From contig CAZTGE010000191.1 in the NCBI GenBank assembly GCA_964612995.1, forward strand, positions 1 through 6,559: a DNA stretch of 6,559 bases. The letters run 5' to 3'. The stretch's first letter is position 1. Every line of letters begins with the position of its first letter. A model generated the notes under the pieces. That model had not been told where the DNA came from, searched no databases, and was given only the letters and a program-made list of their open reading frames with translations. Both the position numbers and the translations under genes were made by a program. Positions 1 through 5,341 of the stretch are shown here, piece after piece. The DNA comes from SLQH01 sp964612995 (lineage in GTDB: Bacteria > Planctomycetota > UBA11346).

Positions 1-792
1 GGCGAGACCAGCGGCACCCTCGACCAGGCCCTGGAACGCACCGCCGCCGACATGGAGGAGGCCGCCGCCTTCAGGGCCCAGGTCATCACCGCGTTCATCT
101 ACCCGAGCATCGTGCTCGTCGTCACCCTCGGTGCGACCGCCTTTCTCGCCGGCTACGTCATCCCCCGGATCATCCCCTTCCTCAACGCCAACGGTGGCCG
201 GCTGCCGTCGAACACGCAGCTCATGATCGACCTCAGCGAAGGCTTCGTCGCCAACATGCACAGCATCGGCGCGGGCATCCTGGGTGCGGGGATCGTGCTG
301 GCCCTGCTCTACGCGCTGCCCGAGACCCGACGCCTCATCGATCGCTACAAGCTCAAGCTGCCCCTCGTGGGGCGCGTCTGGCAACTCGCGGCCGTGGTCG
401 CCTTCACCCGCACGACCTCCAGCCTCCTCGGCAGCGGCATCACGATGATGGACAGCCTCAAATCGGTGAAGCAGGCCATCGGCAACAGCGCCGTGCAACA
501 CATGGTCGGCAACCTCGCCGAGCGCGTACGCAGCGGCGCCGCGCTCTCGGTGGCGATGGACGAGATGCCGGGCCTGTTCCCGCCCATGGTCGCCGGCGCC
601 GTACGCGTCGGCGAGGAGAGCGGCGAACTGGCCGATGCCCTCGGCCGCTCCGCCGCCATCCACAAGCGCCTGCTCGACACCCTCGTCCGCCGTATGGTCG
701 GCATGGTGGAACCCGTCATCACCATCACCCTCGGCCTCATCATCGCCTTCGTCGGCTGGAGCCTGATCAGCGGCATGCTGTCGATGTATTGA
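1..792 (+). CDS. Type II secretion/type IV pilus inner-membrane platform protein, GspF/PilC family (5' end outside window)
   Basis: C-terminal 263 residues of a T2SF-domain protein; the frame is open from base 1, so the ATG at 52 is internal. GspF/PilC proteins sit in the inner membrane, contact the assembly ATPase and help extract or assemble pseudopilins. Seen here: the end of the first T2SF domain (GETSGTL at residues 1-7, then an acidic helix), a membrane segment at about 28-52, a second at about 89-106, the KLPLVGRV linker at 119-126, the start of the second T2SF domain (FTRTTSSLLGSGITMMDSL, about 135-153), its hallmark VGEESGEL (about 203-210), and a final membrane helix at about 237-260 ending LSMY. 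The duplicated G-E-x-S-G motif is diagnostic of the family. Whether it serves secretion or pili cannot be told, because the neighbouring genes are outside the window. Nothing downstream on this strand looks co-transcribed. The last 26 bp overlap the opposite-strand hypothetical gene. Sure of the family, not of the system. Confidence 0.93.
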   Translation, partial: GETSGTLDQALERTAADMEEAAAFRAQVITAFIYPSIVLVVTLGATAFLAGYVIPRIIPFLNANGGRLPSNTQLMIDLSEGFVANMHSIGAGILGAGIVLALLYALPETRRLIDRYKLKLPLVGRVWQLAAVVAFTRTTSSLLGSGITMMDSLKSVKQAIGNSAVQHMVGNLAERVRSGAALSVAMDEMPGLFPPMVAGAVRVGEESGELADALGRSAAIHKRLLDTLVRRMVGMVEPVITITLGLIIAFVGWSLISGMLSMY

Positions 793-1444
793 GGGCGGCG
801 ATTGCACTCACGCAACCGTCCGCAGCATGAGGAACCGGAGGATAGGCATACCAATTCGCTACTGCGGAGTAGTCGGCTCGAAAGGTTACGACGACAATTA
901 CCCAAACATCGCCATCTGAATCGACGTGTGTGTTTGGGCTCAGAGTTTGGTTGAAGTGGGAATGCAGGCCGGCCGGTGGGTCGTTCGATCGGTAGGCTGC
1001 CAGAGCAGCGAGGACGGCCGGCCTGGCGGGATCGTCATCGATCGCGGGGATGACCTCGACCGTGTGCCAGGTCAGCGTGGGGCCAATGGCGTGGAGTGGG
1101 GCCCAGATGCCGAGCAGGACCAGCAGGATGACCATCGCGACCCGCCCGAGTCCGCTCCACAGCCGCTGCCAGTGCTCCCGCATGGCCCAGAAACTACCGA
1201 TTCGGATGCCCTGGTCATCAAGCGAGATGCCACGGGGCTACAGTGCTGCCGTCACCACCTCAAAGCCCTCTTCGCCCGGGGCAATCCTCGTGGCCAGCGA
1301 GGAATCACCCGTACCTGGCTCGAACGGGTGCTCAACATGAAGATGCACCTGCGCGCGGGGGCTTCCGTTAACAAAGATTACATGACCTGAGAAACCAGTG
1401 GGAGGCACGAGAGGGTAGAACACCTGTGCGAATGCGATTCTCAT
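767..1444 (-). pseudogene. Membrane-anchored hypothetical protein gene interrupted by an in-frame amber codon
   Basis: Not recognised as a known family. Reading from the ATG at 1444, 68 codons (MRIAFAQVFYPLVPP... ending EGFEVVTAAL) run to a TAG at 1240-1238. The same frame then continues without another stop for 156 codons (PRGISLDDQGIRIGSFWA, then MREHWQRLW...) to TGA at 767. The downstream half has a basic/aromatic stretch followed by one hydrophobic helix (VAMVILLVLLGIWAPL, about residues 101-118 of the whole frame) and a roughly 100-residue presumably periplasmic tail. The whole therefore reads as a cytoplasmic domain, one membrane anchor and an outer domain. A good AGGAG precedes the upstream ATG, whereas the ATG at 1183 has no clear binding site, which favours one broken gene over two. 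CAG to TAG is a single transition. Base composition is less GC-rich than the flanking genes. Alternatives are two separate small genes, a sequencing error, or real readthrough. The 3' end runs into the gspF-like gene, so it may also be truncated. Confidence 0.55.
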
Positions 1445-1454
1445 GGGGGATATG

Positions 1455-1459
1455 CTCCT
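1455..1459 (-). promoter_or_regulatory. Ribosome binding site deciding the start at 1444
   Basis: The minus strand reads AGGAG, then ten bases (CATATCCCCC), then ATG at 1444-1442. The spacing is slightly long but the core is perfect. This is why the start is placed at 1444 and not at the in-frame ATG at 1483, which lies inside a palindrome. Confidence 0.6.
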
Positions 1460-1475
1460 GTTTTTGATCCTCCGT

Positions 1476-1493
1476 GGAAGCATTCATGCTTCC
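1476..1493. repeat. Perfect 18-bp palindrome upstream of the broken hypothetical gene
   Basis: GGAAGCATTCATGCTTCC has arms GGAAGCAT and ATGCTTCC around a two-base centre. It begins 31 bp upstream of the start codon at 1444 on the minus strand. No T-run follows on either strand, so a terminator is unlikely. Its place between any promoter and the ribosome binding site would suit an operator or an mRNA 5' hairpin. Function is inferred only from position and symmetry. Confidence 0.4.
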
Positions 1494-1866
1494 AGGCCGA
1501 CGTCGACCTCCGGCATGGCCGCTTCGTAGTCGTCCTCTATGCAGTCGTGAGACCTGTTGCCGTTGATGGCGGGCGCAGTCTTGGACCTGCCGGTGGGCGG
1601 CGACACCAGCCGATGATGAAGGTCCCTCTCCTTCCACGGCAGCGGCGTGGTGCTGCGGGCCGCCGATGGCAAAGCCGGTGGCCGCTATGACACCACCGTC
1701 ACCAGGAGCTGCGACGCCGCCGGCCGCCTGACTCATGAGGGATTCGGGGGGGGCCGGTCGCCAAGCGAGCGGGACGACGACTGCCGTGGATCCGATCCGG
1801 TGCGGACAGGAATCGATATACCACGCCGGGGTTGCCTCCGCCGCGAAGCGACGTCAAGTGGTCGAC
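1494..1866. other. Intergenic stretch with no convincing intact gene
   Basis: No reading frame here looks like a complete gene. A 62-codon minus-strand frame (1672-1484, TTG start, ending EDDYEAAMPEVDVGLEA) has a plausible acidic C-terminus but no good start or binding site and no recognised family. A plus-strand frame carries a YD-like motif (listed separately). There is a run of eight G at 1746-1753. The promoter of the beta-helix gene must lie in this stretch or further upstream, but no clear -35/-10 pair was found. An AT-rich patch (ATCGATATACC) near 1812-1822 is the only candidate -10 region. Confidence 0.5.
1620..1742 (+). pseudogene. Possible Rhs/YD-repeat remnant
   Basis: After a TGA at 1617-1619, a plus-strand frame reads RSLSFHGSGVVLRAADGKAG and then RYDTTVTRSCDAAGRLTHEG (1683-1742). 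The part TRSCDAAGRLTHE resembles the YD repeat consensus of Rhs/wall-associated proteins (x-Y-D-A-x-G-R-L-T), with Cys (TGC) where Tyr (TAC) is usual, one base apart. Beyond 1742 the frame turns into arginine/proline-rich sequence with no further repeat. Only one unit is visible, so this may be a decayed fragment of a larger Rhs gene or chance resemblance. Confidence 0.25.
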
Positions 1867-3678
1867 ATGCTCCCCCCGATCGGCCCTCGCCCATCCGCCA
1901 CCGTCCCCCGAGCCCTGCTGATCCTGCTGCTGGGCGCCGGCCTGAGCGCCACCGAGTGGCATTGCGCGCTCGATGGCGATGACGACGCGGCCGGCACCGC
2001 GGCCGCGCCGCTGCGCAGCCCGGCCGCCGCCGAGGCCCGGGCCGAACCGGGCGACACCATCGTGGTCCACGGCGGCGTGTGGCGCGAGCGTTTCGCGCCC
2101 AGCAGGGGCGGCGCGGGCACCGAGCGGCCGATCACCTGGCGCGCGGCGCCCGGCGAGACGGTCATCCTCAGCGCCTCGGAGCCGGCCACCGACTGGCAGC
2201 CCCTCGGCGACGGCCGTTGGCGGCTCGATCTGGCGGGCTTCGACCTCGCCGACTGGAACCCCTACCGCGAGCGCATGAAGCAGGGACCGCTGCCCGGCTT
2301 CATGCGCCAGCGCAGCCTGGGCATGGTCTGGGTCGCCGGCGAGCGGACGCGCGAGGTGGACCGGCCGGAGGACGTGCGCGAGGCCGGCAGCTGGGCTCCG
2401 AGCGCCGCGGCCGACGCCATCGTCGCCCACTTCGGTGCCGAGGATCCCCGCGAGCTCGCGGTCGAGATCAGCGTCCGCGAGCAGGTCTTCAGCCCCGCGG
2501 TCTGGAACCTCGGCCATCTGGTGGTGGAGGGCTTCGTCATCCAGCACGCCGCCAACGATTACGACCACTTCTTCGGCAAGGCCTCCTCGGCGCCCCAGCA
2601 CGGCGCCCTCTCGACCTTCGGCGGCCACGACTGGGTGATCCGCGGCAACACCGTGCGCGACTGCGTGGCGCTCGGCATCGACTTCGGCCTGCAGGGCGGG
2701 GCGTCGATGGAAGCGCACGGCGTCCCCGAGCGCTTCGGGCACCACCGTCTGGTGGACAACCGCATCGAACGCTGCGGCGCCATCGGGGCGATCGCCTACC
2801 GGGGCCCGTTCTGCGAGATCCGCGGCAACGTTTTCGTCGGCAACGGCTGGCAGGACGTGGGCGGCCACGGCAAGGCCGCGCTCAAGCTGATCAGCTCCTG
2901 CGTCGACAGCGTCGTCGCCGACAACCTCTTCCACGCCAACCGCGGTCGCGGTCGCTACGGCTACAGCAGCCTGTGGATGGACTGGGCCTTCCAGGGCTCG
3001 CGCATCAGCGGCAACGCCTTCGTCGATACCGATCCGGTATGGATCGAGGCCTCGCACGGCCCCACCATGCTGGATGCCAACGTCTTCGTGCGCTGCCTGC
3101 TGCGCAGCACCGACGGCGGCGGGCTGGCCGTGGTCCACAACGCCTTCATCCATTCGCCGCGTCCGGAGATCCGCATGCTGGTCCCCAAGGTGCGGTCGAT
3201 GCCGATCTACCGGCCGCACAGCCTCGAGCGCATCGACAAGCTCGACGGCGCGATCCAGGACCACCTTGTCGCCAACAATTTCTTCCTCGGCACCGACCTC
3301 GACCTGCCGCAGGACGGCAGACAGAAGGGCCAGCCGGTGCGCGGCAACGAGGCCCGCGCCAATTGCTATCTGGCGGGGGCCAGGCCGCAGCACGGCGAGG
3401 AGGAGGGATCGGCGCGCTTCGAGGACGGCGCCGCCGAACTCGCCGTCAGCGATGAGCGTGTGCTGCTGACGCTCGAGCTGCCGGCCGCGGCGGCCGCCTT
3501 CCGCGTACCGGTCGCCGACAGCGCCTTCATCGGGCAGCGCAACCGCCACGTCGAGCAGGCGCTGCCCGCGGTCGAAGAGGACTACCTCGACCGTCCCTTC
3601 GGCCGCCGCCCCGTCCCCGGCCCCTTCGCCGACCTCGCCGCCGGCGCCCAGCGCTGGCAGCTGTGGCCGCGCGAGTGA
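1867..3678 (+). CDS. Secreted right-handed beta-helix glycosidase, GH120 (beta-xylosidase)-like
   Basis: The product is 603 aa from the ATG at 1867. This start was chosen because a signal peptide begins there (hydrophobic ALLILLLGAGLSA at 16-28, likely cut after A28). The upstream in-frame ATG at 1735 would add 44 hydrophilic residues, and neither start has a strong ribosome binding site. The mature protein opens with the block common to exported beta-helix enzymes: WHCALDGDDDAAGT, then PGDTIVVHGGVWRE (61-74) and ITWRAAPGETVILSAS (89-104). NPYRE (131-135) and the helix coils with repeated xxI/VxGNxF turns (about 215-430) follow. LWMDWAFQGSRISGN (369-383) and VWIEASHGPTMLDANVF (391-407) recall the GH120 signature. 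By analogy D372 (codon 2980-2982) would be the nucleophile and E394 (3046-3048) the acid/base, 22 residues apart. GH120 enzymes release xylose from xylo-oligosaccharides. The family call is from remembered motifs, so an uncharacterised beta-helix glycosidase or lyase is the alternative. It converges with the sulfatase gene. Confidence 0.78.
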   Translation: MLPPIGPRPSATVPRALLILLLGAGLSATEWHCALDGDDDAAGTAAAPLRSPAAAEARAEPGDTIVVHGGVWRERFAPSRGGAGTERPITWRAAPGETVILSASEPATDWQPLGDGRWRLDLAGFDLADWNPYRERMKQGPLPGFMRQRSLGMVWVAGERTREVDRPEDVREAGSWAPSAAADAIVAHFGAEDPRELAVEISVREQVFSPAVWNLGHLVVEGFVIQHAANDYDHFFGKASSAPQHGALSTFGGHDWVIRGNTVRDCVALGIDFGLQGGASMEAHGVPERFGHHRLVDNRIERCGAIGAIAYRGPFCEIRGNVFVGNGWQDVGGHGKAALKLISSCVDSVVADNLFHANRGRGRYGYSSLWMDWAFQGSRISGNAFVDTDPVWIEASHGPTMLDANVFVRCLLRSTDGGGLAVVHNAFIHSPRPEIRMLVPKVRSMPIYRPHSLERIDKLDGAIQDHLVANNFFLGTDLDLPQDGRQKGQPVRGNEARANCYLAGARPQHGEEEGSARFEDGAAELAVSDERVLLTLELPAAAAAFRVPVADSAFIGQRNRHVEQALPAVEEDYLDRPFGRRPVPGPFADLAAGAQRWQLWPRE

Positions 3679-3689
3679 TCGGCGAGCGC

Positions 3690-3730
3690 GGGCTCTGTCG
3701 TCGTGGCATCAGAGCCCCGGTTCCGGCTCT
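3690..3730. terminator. Bidirectional terminator-like stem-loop between convergent genes
   Basis: GGGCTCTG (3690-3697) pairs perfectly with CAGAGCCC (3710-3717) across a 12-base loop. The second arm can instead pair with GGCTCT (3725-3730): AGAGCC at 3711-3716, eight-base loop. It fills most of the 57-bp gap between the stop codons of the beta-helix and sulfatase genes, which fits termination from both sides. No T-tract follows on either strand, so intrinsic termination is not assured in this GC-rich DNA. Confidence 0.55.
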
Positions 3731-3735
3731 CGGTC

Positions 3736-5313
3736 TCAGGGCGTCAGGCTGACGCCGACGCGCTGCTCCAACTCGCGGTGCAGCCGCGCGCGGACCTCGG
3801 CGAGGGTCGGGTCGTCGGCGCGGTTGCGGTGCTCCCAGGGGTCGGTCGCGAGGTCGTAGAGCTCAACCCCGCCGCGGCTGGCGCGGACGTAGCGGTAGCG
3901 TCGGTCGCGCACGCTCCAGTGCTGCTGGGGGATGGCTTCGGCGAGGTCTGCGGAGGGTTCGTCGTCGGGCGGGACGGTGCTCAGCGCCACCGCCGGACCG
4001 TCCCAGGCGGCGTCGGGATCGCGCAGCAGCGGGACCAGGCTGGTGCCGTCGAGCGGCGGCAGGTCGGCGCCGCGCTGCTCGGGCAGGGCGCAGAGCTCCT
4101 GGATGGTGGGGTAGAGATCGACCAGGGAGACCGGGTGCACGACCTCGGCTCCGGCGGCGACGCCCGGCCCGGCGACGAGGAAGGGCACCGCGGTGGCCGG
4201 CTCCCACACGGTGTTCTTCCACAAGCGCTTCTTCTCGCCCATGTGGTAGCCGTGGTCGGAGGTGAGGATGACCACCGTGTTCTCGGCGTGCGGCGAGTCG
4301 GCGAGTCCAGCCAGGATCACGCCGATCTGATCGTCGACGAAGCTCACGCAGGCCTGGTAGGCGCGCGTCCACTGCCGCAGATCGCCGTCGCGTTCGAGCA
4401 CCTTGGGGTAGCGGCGCACGCCGCCCCTGGTCCAGGTGTCGGGCTCCGGCGGCTGCAGGGACGGCGCGGTCTGGAAGCCGTCCTCGGGCGGGGTCGGCAC
4501 CGGCTGCACGGCGTCCAGCGGCAGGCGGTCGAAGTATTCGTCGGGGACCACGAAGGGCTGATGCGGGCGGTTGAAACCGACGCAGAGCAGGAAGGGCCGC
4601 TGGTCGTCCTGCTCGCTGTTCAGCCACCCGGCGGCCCAGCGCGCGAGCTCCTCGTCGGGCATGGGGTCGCGCTGATCCGGTCCCTCGTAGCGGAAGGTGC
4701 CGCGCTCGATGCCCCAACCGGCGTGGCCGTCGGTCACCGGCACCAGGCTCAGCGGGCAGTAGTGATCGTAGGGCTTCATGCCGGGAAAGGCGGGATGGGT
4801 GGTCCAACGCTTCCACATCGGACCCTTGGGCGCAGTGACGGCGTAGGGCCCGAAGGACGGCCGGGGCCCGTAGCGCAGCTCCCCGTCCTGCTTGAAGACG
4901 TTCCAGTCCTCGTGGCCGTTGTGGAAGATCTTGCCGCCGCCGGCGATGCGGTAGCCGTGATCGCGGGCCTGCGCGATGAAGGTCGGTGCCCGACGCAGGA
5001 GCTGATTGTCGCGCCAGTCGTTGCGCTGCTGCTTCCAGCCCCAGTAGCCGGAGGTCTGCGGCAGGTAGCCGGTCAGGAAGCAGGCCCGCGAGGGACCGCA
5101 GATCGGCGAGACCGCGTGGGCATTGCCGAAGCTGACGCCGGCGGCGCGCAGACGGTCGATGTTGGGCGTCGGCACCCGCACCGGCGAGCCGTCGCGCAGC
5201 GGCTGGGTGTTGAGGTCGTCGCTGATGATCAGGATCACGTTGGGCCGCTCGGCGGCGCGCAGGGTGGCGGCCCAGGCGAGGACAAGGCAGGCGGCGAGGA
5301 GCAGGCGGAGCAT
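3736..5313 (-). CDS. Secreted sulfatase, S1 (type I) family, iduronate-2-sulfatase-like
   Basis: Hydrolyses sulfate esters, probably on a polysaccharide. The product is 525 aa, usual for the family. A signal peptide (MLRLLLAACLVLAWAATLRA) is followed directly by the first catalytic strand ERPNVILIISDDLN, with metal ligands D32 and D33. The sulfatase signature CGPSRACFLTG lies at 72-82. C72 is the residue converted to formylglycine, followed by the conserved P74 and R76. Further conserved features are GGGKIFH (K128, H131), GFNRPHQPF (H251), and TSDHGYHMGEKKRLWKN (351-367; D353 and H354 as metal ligands, K366 likely sulfate-binding). The C-terminus has the typical YDLATDPWEHRN. The start at 5313 is favoured over the in-frame GTG at 5328 because AAAGGA lies six bases upstream. 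It is the second gene after the GH26-like gene (28 nt gap), so they are probably one operon. Activity needs a maturase (FGE or anSME), which is not in this window. The exact sulfated sugar cannot be read from sequence. Confidence 0.95.
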   Translation of the reverse strand: MLRLLLAACLVLAWAATLRAAERPNVILIISDDLNTQPLRDGSPVRVPTPNIDRLRAAGVSFGNAHAVSPICGPSRACFLTGYLPQTSGYWGWKQQRNDWRDNQLLRRAPTFIAQARDHGYRIAGGGKIFHNGHEDWNVFKQDGELRYGPRPSFGPYAVTAPKGPMWKRWTTHPAFPGMKPYDHYCPLSLVPVTDGHAGWGIERGTFRYEGPDQRDPMPDEELARWAAGWLNSEQDDQRPFLLCVGFNRPHQPFVVPDEYFDRLPLDAVQPVPTPPEDGFQTAPSLQPPEPDTWTRGGVRRYPKVLERDGDLRQWTRAYQACVSFVDDQIGVILAGLADSPHAENTVVILTSDHGYHMGEKKRLWKNTVWEPATAVPFLVAGPGVAAGAEVVHPVSLVDLYPTIQELCALPEQRGADLPPLDGTSLVPLLRDPDAAWDGPAVALSTVPPDDEPSADLAEAIPQQHWSVRDRRYRYVRASRGGVELYDLATDPWEHRNRADDPTLAEVRARLHRELEQRVGVSLTP

Positions 5314-5319
5314 GGAGCG

Positions 5320-5325
5320 TCCTTT
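5320..5325 (-). promoter_or_regulatory. Ribosome binding site deciding the sulfatase start
   Basis: The minus strand reads AAAGGA, six bases (CGCTCC), then ATG at 5313-5311. The GTG at 5328 overlaps this site and has only GC-rich sequence without a purine-rich core ahead of it, so the ATG is the better start. Confidence 0.65.
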
Positions 5326-5341
5326 CACCGGAACGGCGCCG

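Noticed and set aside
926..1390. 154-codon plus-strand frame opposite the broken hypothetical gene
   Set aside because: No signal peptide, binding site or family features; the minus-strand frame has a membrane helix and a good ribosome binding site.
1484..1672. 62-codon minus-strand frame ending EDDYEAAMPEVDVGLEA
   Set aside because: Needs a TTG start with no binding site; N-terminal half looks random. Kept only as a note in the intergenic entry.
1746..1753. Run of eight G as a possible phase-variation tract
   Set aside because: Not inside a supported gene and not placed between promoter elements that I can identify; expected now and then in GC-rich DNA.
1786..1822. Possible sigma70-like promoter around GATATA at 1815-1820
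   Set aside because: No acceptable -35 at 16-18 bp upstream, so not listed as a promoter.
1735..1866. Upstream in-frame start (ATG at 1735) for the beta-helix gene
   Set aside because: Would place 44 hydrophilic residues ahead of a clear signal peptide.
2079..3455. 458-codon plus-strand frame inside the beta-helix gene
   Set aside because: Arg/Ala/Pro-rich out-of-frame translation of a real gene.
1699..3549. 616-codon minus-strand open frame opposite the beta-helix gene
   Set aside because: Product is low-complexity Ala/Arg/Gly/Val-rich with no family features; it is the antisense shadow of a GC-rich gene with clear motifs on the plus strand.
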